This document shows positions 34,828 through 43,310 of a stretch of 64,000 nucleotides of DNA, piece after piece (within the stretch, counting starts at the first letter, position 1; every line of letters starts with the position of its first letter). Made by a program: the position numbers and the translations under genes. Origin of the DNA: Scatosoma sp045576335 (lineage in GTDB: Bacteria > Bacillota > Clostridia > Christensenellales > Borkfalkiaceae). The DNA lies in the NCBI GenBank assembly GCA_045576335.1, contig JAZNGH010000047.1, forward strand, positions 1-64,000. The letters run 5' to 3'. The notes below the pieces were generated by a model. That model did no database searches. It worked only from the letters and a program-made list of their open reading frames with translations, and was not told the origin of the DNA.

Positions 34828-35829
34828 ATGAAGAATATTCTTGATGAAATCAAAAGTAAAGCAAAAGCCCTGAAAAAGACGATAGTTCTTTGCGAGGGTG
34901 AAGATGCGCGCGTTGTTAAAGCGGCGGCAGACGCAACCAAAGAGGGCGTTGCAAAAATCGTATTGCTCGGCGACGAAGCGGCGATTAAAGCGGCAAACCC
35001 CGAAATTGATTTGACGGGCGTTGAAATCGTTAATCCGCTCACGAGCGAAAAGCTTTCGGCTTATAAAGCAAAGCTTTGCGAGCTTCGTGCCTCCAAGGGG
35101 ATGACGAGCGAACAAGCGGCAAAGTTGCTCACCGACGGTACGTATTTTGGGGCAATGATGTTGAAGATGGGCGACGTAGACGGTTTGGTATCTGGTGCGT
35201 GTCATTCGACGGCAAATACGCTTCGTCCGGGCCTTCAAATCATCAAGACGGCGAAAGGCGTTTCCTCCGTTTCCAGCTTTAATCTTATGATTTGTCCGCC
35301 GCAAGGTAATCAATATTGCCCCGACGGGCTCGTTGTGTTTGCCGATTGCGGCTTAAACCCCACTTACACGAGCGAAGGTCTTGCCGATTGTGCAATCGCT
35401 ACGGCAAATTCCGCAAAAGCGATTGCGGGAATTGAACCCAAGGTTGCGATGCTTTCGTTCTCTACTATGGGAAGCGCAAAACACGATAACGTAACGCTGG
35501 TAGCAGAGGCTGTAAAAATTGCAAAGGAGAAAGCACCCGAGCTTAAAATCGACGGGGAATTGCAATTTGACGCGGCAATCGTACCTTCCGTTGCCGCGCT
35601 GAAAGCACCCAACTCCACGGTTGCGGGACAAGCGAACGTATTTATTTTCCCCGATTTACAAGCGGGCAATATCGGTTATAAAATCGCGGAAAGATTAGGC
35701 GGCTTTATGGCGGTAGGACCTATCTGCCAAGGCTTTGCAAAACCGCTGAACGATTTGTCGCGCGGCTGTAAGAGCGAGGATATCGTTGCGGCGGTCGCTA
35801 TTACGGTCTTGCAGACACAGTTGGTGTAA
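34828..35829 (+). CDS. pta: Phosphate acetyltransferase
   Basis: 333 residues, the usual length for the short single-domain Pta of Firmicutes. Interconverts acetyl-CoA plus phosphate and acetyl-phosphate plus CoA in the acetate pathway. Family landmarks: KTIVLCEGEDARVVKAA at the front, DGLVSGACHSTANTLRPGLQ around 112-131, and GELQFDAAIVP and LQAGNIGYK towards the end. RBS GAGG precedes ATG. The usual partner ackA is not adjacent. Its leader now contains the MITE-like element. Confidence 0.93.
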   Translation: MKNILDEIKSKAKALKKTIVLCEGEDARVVKAAADATKEGVAKIVLLGDEAAIKAANPEIDLTGVEIVNPLTSEKLSAYKAKLCELRASKGMTSEQAAKLLTDGTYFGAMMLKMGDVDGLVSGACHSTANTLRPGLQIIKTAKGVSSVSSFNLMICPPQGNQYCPDGLVVFADCGLNPTYTSEGLADCAIATANSAKAIAGIEPKVAMLSFSTMGSAKHDNVTLVAEAVKIAKEKAPELKIDGELQFDAAIVPSVAALKAPNSTVAGQANVFIFPDLQAGNIGYKIAERLGGFMAVGPICQGFAKPLNDLSRGCKSEDIVAAVAITVLQTQLV

Positions 35830-35907
35830 AAAAGCCGTGAAATGATATTTACTTTCACGAAAAGAAAGAATTGTTGTAAAAAAAACGGAAAATTCATTGA
35901 AAAAAAA

Positions 35908-35936
35908 GTTGACAAAGTCGTAGAAATATACTATAC
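35908..35936 (+). promoter_or_regulatory. Sigma-A promoter for DUF177-rpmF
   Basis: Consensus TTGACA (35908-35913), a 17-bp spacer and TATACT (35931-35936). Confidence 0.82.
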
Positions 35937-35955
35937 TTGTAAGGCTGGTTTCGTG

Positions 35956-36372
35956 ATGATTATCGACGTAAGAAAGCTCAATGCACAAAAAAAGTACGTT
36001 GGGACGATGGAATTTGAATATTCCGCGCCCGATACGCTCATTGATATTCCGTTCGTGAAATTTGCTTCGCCCGTAAAAGTACGTTTTGATTACGAGCTGT
36101 TTGCAGACGACGCGTTGGAAATACACGGCAGCGTAGCCTTTACGATCGCGGGACAATGTTCCAGATGCTTAAAGGACGCAAGCCTTTTGGTAGAGGGCGA
36201 AATAGACGCTCTTTTCGAACCGAAAAAGGACGCCGAGGATTATTCCTATTCGAACGGTATAATCGAGCTTCAAAAGGCAATTGAAGAGGCGGTGGTGGCA
36301 AGTATGCCGTATACGCTTTCTTGTGGCGAAGATTGCAAAGGACTTACTTACTCGGACGAAACGACAGACTAA
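35956..36372 (+). CDS. DUF177 (YceD-type) protein
   Basis: About 138 residues from ATG 35956. The longer frame from 35842 would run through the promoter. A GTG at 35953 is an alternative. A Cys pair (GQCSRC) and a second Cys pair (SCGEDC) probably bind zinc. DUF177 genes are almost always directly upstream of rpmF, as here, and the family is linked to 23S rRNA and ribosome biogenesis. Confidence 0.88.
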   Translation: MIIDVRKLNAQKKYVGTMEFEYSAPDTLIDIPFVKFASPVKVRFDYELFADDALEIHGSVAFTIAGQCSRCLKDASLLVEGEIDALFEPKKDAEDYSYSNGIIELQKAIEEAVVASMPYTLSCGEDCKGLTYSDETTD

Positions 36373-36400
36373 AATCAAAAGAAATTAAAAGAGGTGTAAT

Positions 36401-36592
36401 ATGGCAGTACCCAAGAGTAAACAATCGAAGAGCAGAACGAACAAGAGATTTGCAAACTACAAGGCAACCGCGGCAACGCTTGCGGAATGCCCTCATTGCC
36501 ACGAATTGAAGCAGTCGCACGCTGTATGCAAGAACTGTGGCTATTACGATGGCAAAGAAGTTGTCGTAGAGAAAGAAGAAGCACAAAACTAA
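36401..36592 (+). CDS. rpmF: Ribosomal protein bL32
   Basis: 63 residues. Begins MAVPKSKQSKSRTNKR, the classical L32 start. Zinc ribbon CPHC and CKNC identify the Cys-containing (C+) paralogue. RBS GAGGTG. Co-transcribed with DUF177 and ended by a terminator. Confidence 0.97.
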   Translation: MAVPKSKQSKSRTNKRFANYKATAATLAECPHCHELKQSHAVCKNCGYYDGKEVVVEKEEAQN

Positions 36593-36613
36593 TTCGTCTA
36601 TGCAAACAAAAGC

Positions 36614-36643
36614 AGGCGGGTGGCGTATAGCACCCGTCTTTTT
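36614..36643 (+). terminator. Terminator after rpmF
   Basis: A GC-rich hairpin (GGCGGGTG with CACCCGTC) followed by TTTTT. Confidence 0.8.
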
Positions 36644-36660
36644 GCGTTACGCGGCTTTTT

Positions 36661-36690
36661 ATAAAATATTAACCAAAGTTAATATTTTAT
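36661..36690. promoter_or_regulatory. Perfect palindrome upstream of copA promoter (candidate operator)
   Basis: ATAAAATATTAAC - CAAA - GTTAATATTTTAT: 13-bp perfect arms, 4 bases upstream of the -35 box of copA. It could be a metal-regulator site. Confidence 0.55.
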
Positions 36691-36694
36691 TTGC

Positions 36695-36724
36695 TTGACA
36701 TTCCCAAGGCGAGTGTGTTATAAT
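36695..36724 (+). promoter_or_regulatory. copA promoter
   Basis: TTGACA (36695-36700), an 18-bp spacer and TATAAT (36719-36724). The RBS AGAGG and ATG 36752 follow. Confidence 0.78.
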
Positions 36725-36751
36725 AAACAAGAAAAAAATATAGAGGCTAAT

Positions 36752-39172
36752 ATGAAAAAGAAATATAGCGTTACGGGAATGACCTGTGCGGCGTGTTCGG
36801 CGGGTATAGAACGTACGGTACGAAAATTAGAGGGGATACAGAGCGCGGACGTATCGCTCATGGGCGAGCGTATGACGGTCGAATACGACGAAACGCGCAT
36901 TTCCGAACAGGAAATCTTCGACGCGGTGACGGGCTTGGGCTACGGTATCGAACAATACAACGAAAACGTTTTGCAGGCTCGTAAACCACAGCCCGATAAG
37001 CTGAAAAAACGTTTTTTCTTATCCTTGATTTTTTTATTGCCGTTAATGTATTTTTCTATGGGCGGAATGATCGGCTTGCCGCAACCGTCGCAAATCGTGA
37101 GCGTAACTTTGCAGATGATACTTGCGCTTGCCGTAATCGTGATTGATTTCAAGTTCTTTTTGGGTGGCACGAAAGCGTTGCTTAAACGCGCGCCGAATAT
37201 GGATACGCTCGTCGCGCTCGGTTCAGGCGTTTCCTTTGTGTATAGTCTTGTGTATACTGTAATTTTATATTGCGGACATACGGTGCACGCGCACATGTAC
37301 TACGAATCGGCTGCAATGATTCTTGCGCTCGTTACGCTTGGAAAATGGCTGGAAGAAAAGTCTAAACGCAAAACGGGCGACGAAATTGAAAAGCTGATAA
37401 AGCTTATGCCGAGCACGGTAACGGTAGAGCGTGGCGGCATATTACAAAAAATAGAGTTTTCCCAAATTACGACGGGCGATATTCTTGTCGTAAAGCAAGG
37501 CGAATATATCCCCGTGGACGGAAAAATCGTCGAGGGAAAAGCGTTTGTCGACCGCGCGGCGATTACGGGTGAAAGTATGCCGATTGAAGTGCAAGAGGGC
37601 GACGGCGTAACGGGCGCGGATATCGTGAGAAGCGGCTTTATTAAGGTGCTTGCCGAAAAGGTGGGCGCGGAAACGACCTTGTCGCAAATCGTCAAAATGG
37701 TCAAGGAAGCAGGCGCAAGCAAAGCCCCTATACAAAAAGCGGCTGATAAAATCGCGGGGGTATTCGTTCCTGCCGTAATGTTGATTGCGCTCGTTACCTT
37801 CGTCGTTTGGTTTGCCGTTACGCAAGATATCCCACAGGCGGCGAATTACGCAATCAGTGTGTTGGTCATTTCCTGCCCTTGCTCGTTGGGCTTGGCAACG
37901 CCCGTGGCGGTAATGGCGGCGACGGGACGGGGAATGTCGTTGGGGATTCTGTATAAAGATGCGGAAGCGTTGCAAAAAGCAAAAGACGTCAACTGTGTTT
38001 TGTTGGATAAAACGGCGACCTTGACGGTTGGACAGCCGAAGGTGACCGATTTCGAGCTGTTGAAAGGCGACGAGGCATTCGCACTTACGCTCGCTGCATC
38101 CATTGAAAGACACTCCAACCATCCGATTGCCGAATGTGTGCGTTCGTTTGCGGAAGCAAAATATACGCAAGTATTTACGATAACCGATTACGCCTACGAA
38201 ACGGGAAAGGGCGCAAGAGCCGTGTATGAAAATAAGGAGTATTTGCTCGGTAATCGGCGTTTGCTTGATAAACGCGACGGGGAACGGGCGCGGCTTTACG
38301 AGGAAAAGTACGCAAAACAAGGCAAAACCGTGGTGTTTCTTGCAGATGATAAAGACGTTTTGGCTCTCTTTGCGCTGGCAGACACCTTAAAGGAACAAAG
38401 CGCAGAGGCGGTGAAAAGGCTTCGCGAAAATAAAGTCCGCGTGGCTATGCTTACGGGCGATAACGAGCGCGTAGCGCAAGCAATCGCCCAAGAAGCGGAC
38501 ATAGACGAGTATTTTGCCGAAGCACTGCCCAAAGACAAGGCAGAGGCAGTAGAGCGCGTACGCGCCGTCGGCGGGGTGGTGGCAATGGTCGGGGACGGTA
38601 TCAACGACAGCCCTGCCTTAAAGGCAGCGGACGTGGGCGTGGCTATGGGCAACGGCACGGATATCGCAATCGATAGCGCGGACGTGGTATTATCTCGCGG
38701 CGATTTGCGTTTGGTTTCTACTATGATAGAATTGAGCAAGGCAACGGTAAAAAATATCCACCAAAATTTGTTTTGGGCATTTTTCTATAACTGCATTGCC
38801 ATTCCCGTTGCGGCGGGTGTGTTTGCGTTTGCGAATTTTACGCTCAATCCTATGATAGGGGCGGCGTGTATGAGTTTAAGCTCGCTTTTCGTCGTAACGA
38901 ACGCACTTCGCTTGACGAAATTTAATCAAAAAAAGCAAGAAATGGAAAATAAGGAGAACGTTATGAAAAAGACTATGAAAATCGAGGGTATGATGTGTCA
39001 GCATTGCGTGGCGCACGTCACGAAGGCGTTACAAAGCGTAGCGGGCGTCTCTGCCGTGGAGGTAAATCTCAAAAAGAAAACGGCGGTCGTGGAATATACG
39101 GAAAGTGTAACCGACGAAGCCTTGAAAACGGCAGTAGTAGAAGCAGGTTACGAGGTAAAAAAGATTTCCTGA
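36752..39172 (+). CDS. copA: Copper-exporting P1B-type ATPase with N- and C-terminal metal-binding domains
   Basis: 806 residues from ATG 36752; the longer frame from 36695 would start inside the promoter. N-terminal heavy-metal domain GMTCAAC (Cys12, Cys15), membrane segments, TGES, membrane CPC (Cys375, Cys377), the phosphorylation loop, GDGINDSPALKAADVG, then a short linker and a second metal domain with GMMCQHC. The phosphorylation motif reads DKTATLT (Asp419), with Ala422 where nearly all P-type ATPases have Gly. The C-terminal domain looks like a whole CopZ chaperone fused to the pump. Exports Cu(I) from the cytoplasm. Followed by an ArsR-type regulator. Confidence 0.92.
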   Translation: MKKKYSVTGMTCAACSAGIERTVRKLEGIQSADVSLMGERMTVEYDETRISEQEIFDAVTGLGYGIEQYNENVLQARKPQPDKLKKRFFLSLIFLLPLMYFSMGGMIGLPQPSQIVSVTLQMILALAVIVIDFKFFLGGTKALLKRAPNMDTLVALGSGVSFVYSLVYTVILYCGHTVHAHMYYESAAMILALVTLGKWLEEKSKRKTGDEIEKLIKLMPSTVTVERGGILQKIEFSQITTGDILVVKQGEYIPVDGKIVEGKAFVDRAAITGESMPIEVQEGDGVTGADIVRSGFIKVLAEKVGAETTLSQIVKMVKEAGASKAPIQKAADKIAGVFVPAVMLIALVTFVVWFAVTQDIPQAANYAISVLVISCPCSLGLATPVAVMAATGRGMSLGILYKDAEALQKAKDVNCVLLDKTATLTVGQPKVTDFELLKGDEAFALTLAASIERHSNHPIAECVRSFAEAKYTQVFTITDYAYETGKGARAVYENKEYLLGNRRLLDKRDGERARLYEEKYAKQGKTVVFLADDKDVLALFALADTLKEQSAEAVKRLRENKVRVAMLTGDNERVAQAIAQEADIDEYFAEALPKDKAEAVERVRAVGGVVAMVGDGINDSPALKAADVGVAMGNGTDIAIDSADVVLSRGDLRLVSTMIELSKATVKNIHQNLFWAFFYNCIAIPVAAGVFAFANFTLNPMIGAACMSLSSLFVVTNALRLTKFNQKKQEMENKENVMKKTMKIEGMMCQHCVAHVTKALQSVAGVSAVEVNLKKKTAVVEYTESVTDEALKTAVVEAGYEVKKIS
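38963..39172 (+). CDS. Possible free CopZ-like chaperone from an internal start in copA
   Basis: Within the copA frame, AAGGAG (38951-38955 region) lies 7 bases before ATG 38963. From there a complete 69-residue CopZ-like protein (GMMCQHCVAHV, ferredoxin-like fold length) would be made in frame. Pump and soluble chaperone could thus come from one gene, comparable in outcome to the frameshift-made CopA(Z) of Escherichia coli. Not proven. Confidence 0.5.
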   Translation: MKKTMKIEGMMCQHCVAHVTKALQSVAGVSAVEVNLKKKTAVVEYTESVTDEALKTAVVEAGYEVKKIS

Positions 39173-39271
39173 AAGTGACAAAATAAACGCATAGTTTACA
39201 AAATACGCCAGAAAAGGATTTGCGCCTTATGTTATCATATTCCCAATGAAACATATTTGGGAGGAATTACT

Positions 39272-39610
39272 ATGGCGCAAATGTTACTTTTGGACAAGCG
39301 CACGCAAAGCTTAATAGAGGATTACGTACCGCAAGGCGACATTCTTGAAGGCGTCGTGTGCTTTTTTTCTGTTTTTTCGGATTACACGCGGGTAAAGATT
39401 TTGTCCGCACTTGCAATCAGCGAATTGTGTGTAACCGATTTATCACGTATTTTGGATATAAACCAGACCACGGTGTCGCACCAGCTCCGTTTTTTGAAGA
39501 GTGCGGGAATTGTCAAGAGCACAAGGCAGGGAAAAATCGTCTTTTACAGCTTGACGGACGATTCTATTAACGACGTGTTATTAAAGGGTATAGAATTTTT
39601 GGGCTGCTAA
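39272..39610 (+). CDS. ArsR/SmtB family metal-sensing repressor
   Basis: 112 residues from ATG 39272, with GGGAGG 8-13 bases upstream; the in-frame TTG at 39257 would overlap that RBS. Winged helix-turn-helix: ITYFG-type helix region ELCVTDLSRILDINQTTVSHQLRFLKSAG. ELCVTDL matches the ELCVxDL alpha-3 metal motif of ArsR/CadC, with one Cys. A final Cys ends the protein. Follows the copper pump, so a role in controlling it is plausible. A 6-bp inverted repeat (TCCCAA 39241-39246 / TTGGGA 39257-39262) overlaps its own RBS. Confidence 0.88.
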   Translation: MAQMLLLDKRTQSLIEDYVPQGDILEGVVCFFSVFSDYTRVKILSALAISELCVTDLSRILDINQTTVSHQLRFLKSAGIVKSTRQGKIVFYSLTDDSINDVLLKGIEFLGC

Positions 39611-39656
39611 AATTATAAGTTTGCTTGGATTTAACGGGATTTTTTTCGTTATTTCC

Positions 39657-39685
39657 TTGCAAAATTAAGAGATTTGGTATATAAT
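39657..39685 (+). promoter_or_regulatory. Promoter for the uvrC operon
   Basis: TTGCAA (39657-39662), a 17-bp spacer and consensus TATAAT (39680-39685). The ~55-base leader holds a small GGC/GCC hairpin and no clear RBS before ATG 39747. Confidence 0.72.
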
Positions 39686-39746
39686 AATGTAAGATAAGGA
39701 AAAACGGCGGGATTATTTCTGCCGATTTTCGCGTATAGTATACATT

Positions 39747-41555
39747 ATGGCTGCATTACAGGAAAAATTAAAATTGCTTCCCGATAATCCCGGCGTATAT
39801 ATTATGCTGGATAAGGACGGAATCGTAATATACGTGGGTAAGGCGCGCGTTTTGAAAAACAGAGTGCGTCAATATTTTCATTCGTCGGCAAAACCTGAAA
39901 AGGTTGCTGCAATGGTGGAAAATATCGCTGATTTTTATTATATCATTACCCAGACGGAAATTGACGCTTTGGCGTTGGAAAACAACCTGATAAAAAAATA
40001 TAAGCCAAAATATAATATTTTACTCAAAGACGATAAAACGTATCCGTATATCAAGGTGTATACGAAAGAGGAATTTCCCCGCGTAGCCATTACGCGAAAA
40101 ATCAAAAAAGACGGTAAATATTTCGGTCCTTTTATGGGCGGGGTACGCTGTAACGATATTTTGGATATCCTTGCTTCCGTGTACAACGTTCGTACCTGCA
40201 CGACGAATATCGGCGTAAATCCCAAAAAGCCCTGCCTTGCCTATCATTTGAAGCGTTGCTTTGCGCCTTGCGCGCATTTATGCACCAAGGAAGAGTATGC
40301 CCAGCGCGTCAAAAAAGCAATTTCCTTTTTGGACGGTAATTACGAAGAAGCCGAGGAGATTTTGCAAGAAAAAATGCTCAAATTTGCCGAAAACGAGGAA
40401 TTTGAGCTGGCAATGGAATATCGTCAAAAGCTGCAAATGCTTTCCAAACTCAAATTAAAGCGTATTACGTCCTTAAACCGCTCTCTGAATGCGGATATTA
40501 TTGCGCTGAAAACCAACTATTTATATTCCTCCGTGAATATTTTAGTGACGCGTAGCGGCATTATGCAGGGGAGCAGTAATTTTGCTTTGGACGACCGTTC
40601 GTTTAGTGAAGCGGACGCTTTGACGGCGTTTATCATACAGTATTATTCCCACCACGAATTGCCCGAAGAGATTATAACGCAAGGATATTGCGAGAAACAG
40701 CTCTTGGAAAATTACTTTTTAGAGAAATTCAGCAAAAAGGTAGAAATCGTGCTTGCCAAGCAAGGCGTAAAAAAACGCCTTTTGGAAATGGCGGAAAAGA
40801 ACGCGGAAGAGTATTTATCCAAGTCTATTGATAAAATCAAGCATAAGGACGATATGACGATTAACGCTTGTAAACGCTTGCAGGAATTACTTGGCTTAAA
40901 AAAATACCCCAAGCGTATGGAATGTTACGATATTTCCAACATCAGCGGCGTAGATAAGGTCGGCTCTATGGTCGTGTTTATCGACGGCGAGGCGGATAGA
41001 AGCAGTTATCGCCGATTTAAGATAAAAACGGTGGAAGGTGCAAACGACTTTGCTTCGCATCAGGAAATGATGAAGCGACGGCTTGCAAAGCTGGGAACAG
41101 AAGAAGAGGAAAGATTCCCAAAGCCCGATTTGATTATTATTGACGGGGGCAAGGGTCAGCTCTCCGCCGTAAAAGAGATTTTCGACGAGGCGGGGATAAA
41201 AGATATAGAACTCATCTCCCTTGCCGAACGTGAAGAGGAGATTTTTACGCTCTTTTCCTCGCAAAGCATCGTACTGGATAAACGCGATTACGCGCTCAAA
41301 GTATTACAACGCATTCGCGACGAAGCGCACCGCTTTGCAATCACATATTTTAGGAGCTTACATTCCAAGCGCAATCTTGCCTCCGTTTTGCAAGAAATTG
41401 ACGGTATCGGCAAGAAGAAACAAACCGCGCTTATGGAAAAATTCGGTACTATCGATAAAATTATGAGTGCAAGTGTAGAGGAGCTTTGCCAAACGGACGG
41501 TATCGGCGAAGAGCTGGCGCAAAAAATCAGGATGCATTTTAAGGAGAATTTATAA
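39747..41555 (+). CDS. uvrC: Excinuclease ABC subunit C
   Basis: 602 residues, normal length. GIY-YIG nuclease at the front (PGVYIMLDKDGIVIYVGKA), the UVR UvrB-binding domain around 195-230, the RNase H-like second nuclease (ECYDISNISG, DLIIIDGGKGQ), and helix-hairpin-helix motifs at the end (IDGIGKKKQ, TDGIGEELA). Makes both incisions in nucleotide excision repair. First gene of a five-gene operon; its stop overlaps the next start (TAATG). Confidence 0.96.
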   Translation: MAALQEKLKLLPDNPGVYIMLDKDGIVIYVGKARVLKNRVRQYFHSSAKPEKVAAMVENIADFYYIITQTEIDALALENNLIKKYKPKYNILLKDDKTYPYIKVYTKEEFPRVAITRKIKKDGKYFGPFMGGVRCNDILDILASVYNVRTCTTNIGVNPKKPCLAYHLKRCFAPCAHLCTKEEYAQRVKKAISFLDGNYEEAEEILQEKMLKFAENEEFELAMEYRQKLQMLSKLKLKRITSLNRSLNADIIALKTNYLYSSVNILVTRSGIMQGSSNFALDDRSFSEADALTAFIIQYYSHHELPEEIITQGYCEKQLLENYFLEKFSKKVEIVLAKQGVKKRLLEMAEKNAEEYLSKSIDKIKHKDDMTINACKRLQELLGLKKYPKRMECYDISNISGVDKVGSMVVFIDGEADRSSYRRFKIKTVEGANDFASHQEMMKRRLAKLGTEEEERFPKPDLIIIDGGKGQLSAVKEIFDEAGIKDIELISLAEREEEIFTLFSSQSIVLDKRDYALKVLQRIRDEAHRFAITYFRSLHSKRNLASVLQEIDGIGKKKQTALMEKFGTIDKIMSASVEELCQTDGIGEELAQKIRMHFKENL

Positions 41556-42382
41556 TGAAAAAGGTCAACTACGGTTTAATCGTTTCCGATTTCGACGGAA
41601 CGCTGGTGCGTGACGACGGAAATATTGACGCGGAAAATAAACAAGCGATTACCGATTATGTGCAAAACGGCGGCGTTTTTGCCATTTCTACGGGGCGTAT
41701 GCATTACGGCATTTTATCCCGTGCGAAAGAATTAGGCTTAAAAGGTATCGTGTGTGCTTGTCAAGGCGCGTTTATTATGGATATAGAAAGCGGCGAAAAT
41801 CTCTTGAATGCACAATTGTCCAACGAAGTTACGGTCAAAATTTGCGAAAAAATGGAGGCGTTGGGCTTACATATTCACGTCTACGATTCCGTGGATTATT
41901 ACTGCAATATGGACGACGAGGCGTTGAAGCTGTACGAAAAGGCAATCCGTATGAAGCCAAAGCTCGTTTTGGATAAGCCTATGTCCGTGTTCGTCAAAGA
42001 AAATAATATCCGTGCGTATAAGGTGCTTGCAATGGTCGATCCGAAGGACAACGCGAGGATTATGCAGGAGCTTGCAAAGGAAAATTTTTCGGGCTGTGTC
42101 GTCACCAAGAGCGCGGATTTTTTGGTAGAGGTCATCAACGCTGCCTATTCCAAGGGCACGGCGGTCGCATTTTTGGCGGAGCATTACGGCGTACCGCTTG
42201 AAAAGACCATTTGCGTTGGCGACCAACAAAACGATATCCCTATGATAAGAGCGGCAGGCTTGGGAATCGCGGTGAAAAACGCCGACGAAGCACTTAAAAA
42301 AGAAGCACTCGTGCTTGATTACACGAACGAAGAAGCGGCAATTGCCAAAATTATAGAGAAATACGCTTATACGGAGGAATAA
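41555..42382 (+). CDS. Cof-type HAD-IIB phosphatase
   Basis: 275 residues. Motif I SDFDGTLVRDDG, motif II Ser/Thr (ISTGRM), a large IIB cap (about 85-190), motif III Lys, and motif IV GDQQNDIPMI. Family members dephosphorylate sugar phosphates or flavin mononucleotide; the substrate here is unknown. Located between uvrC and hprK in one operon. Confidence 0.9.
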   Translation: MKKVNYGLIVSDFDGTLVRDDGNIDAENKQAITDYVQNGGVFAISTGRMHYGILSRAKELGLKGIVCACQGAFIMDIESGENLLNAQLSNEVTVKICEKMEALGLHIHVYDSVDYYCNMDDEALKLYEKAIRMKPKLVLDKPMSVFVKENNIRAYKVLAMVDPKDNARIMQELAKENFSGCVVTKSADFLVEVINAAYSKGTAVAFLAEHYGVPLEKTICVGDQQNDIPMIRAAGLGIAVKNADEALKKEALVLDYTNEEAAIAKIIEKYAYTEE

Positions 42383-42385
42383 ATT

Positions 42386-43309
42386 ATGAGCGCGCACGTC
42401 ACGCAAAGCGTAATGTTGGATAAGTTTGCCTACGATTTGGGTTTGGAAATCGTATATACGGGCAGAGGCGTAGTCACGCTTTCGAGTATGAGCGTCGAAC
42501 GCCCCGGATTGCAGCTGGCAGGGGGATTTTTCAACTATTTTGACTCCCGTCGTATTATCGTGCTCGGTCTTTCCGAATACGAATATTTGCGTACGTTCTC
42601 GTCCGAGGAAAGAAAGCAAAAAATTACGAGCTTATTTGAACACGGTGAATTGCCCTGTATCATTTTAAGTAGAGATTTGCCCGCGCTTCCCGAGCTTGTA
42701 GATACGGCAAAGGCATTTGCTTGCCCCGTTTTCAGATGCAATAAGATGACGACCGACCTTATGAGCAGTCTATATATCTATCTCAATCGATTGCTCGCGC
42801 CCTCTGTGACCGAACACGGCGTTTTGATGGAGGTATTCGGCGTGGGTATCCTGCTTACGGGCAAAAGCGGCGTTGGAAAGAGTGAAACGGCTATGGAGCT
42901 TATTAAACGCGGACACCGCTTGATTGCGGACGATAACGTTATCATTAAGGAAATCGCCAACGAATTGTACGGTACCGCGCCCGATATTATCCGTTATTTT
43001 ATGGAGCTTCGCGGTATCGGTATTATCAACGTAAAAAGTATGTACGGTTCGGGTTCGGTCTTGAACGAAAAGCAGATACAGCTTATCATTCAATTCGAAA
43101 CGTGGCAGCAGGGCAAGGAATACGACCGTATCGGCGACGAATTGTCGCACGCGGACTATTTCGGTATCAAAATTCCCAAATTGACCATTCCCGTAAGCCC
43201 TGGCAGAAATCTTGCGATTTTGATTGAAGTTGCGGCGAGAAATTTCCGTTTGAAGAGTATGGGCTACGACGCTTCGGAAGAATTGATCACGCGCAGCATA
43301 GGAAGATAA
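42386..43309 (+). CDS. hprK: HPr kinase/phosphorylase
   Basis: 307 residues. N-terminal DRTGG-like domain, catalytic His in EHGVLMEVFGVG, P-loop GKSGVGKSE (about 157-165), and HprK signature LRGIGIINVKSMYGSGSV. Phosphorylates Ser46 of HPr for carbon catabolite control. A second, quite different HprK-like kinase is at 60345. Confidence 0.95.
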   Translation: MSAHVTQSVMLDKFAYDLGLEIVYTGRGVVTLSSMSVERPGLQLAGGFFNYFDSRRIIVLGLSEYEYLRTFSSEERKQKITSLFEHGELPCIILSRDLPALPELVDTAKAFACPVFRCNKMTTDLMSSLYIYLNRLLAPSVTEHGVLMEVFGVGILLTGKSGVGKSETAMELIKRGHRLIADDNVIIKEIANELYGTAPDIIRYFMELRGIGIINVKSMYGSGSVLNEKQIQLIIQFETWQQGKEYDRIGDELSHADYFGIKIPKLTIPVSPGRNLAILIEVAARNFRLKSMGYDASEELITRSIGR

Positions 43310-43310
43310 A

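Noticed and set aside
35835..35860. Terminator after pta
   Set aside because: The 7-bp hairpin (CGTGAAA / TTTCACG) has no U-tract; too weak to call.
36695..36751. Longer N-terminus of the copper ATPase
   Set aside because: The upstream part of the frame coincides with the -35 and -10 boxes; ATG 36752 has the RBS and begins the metal-binding domain.
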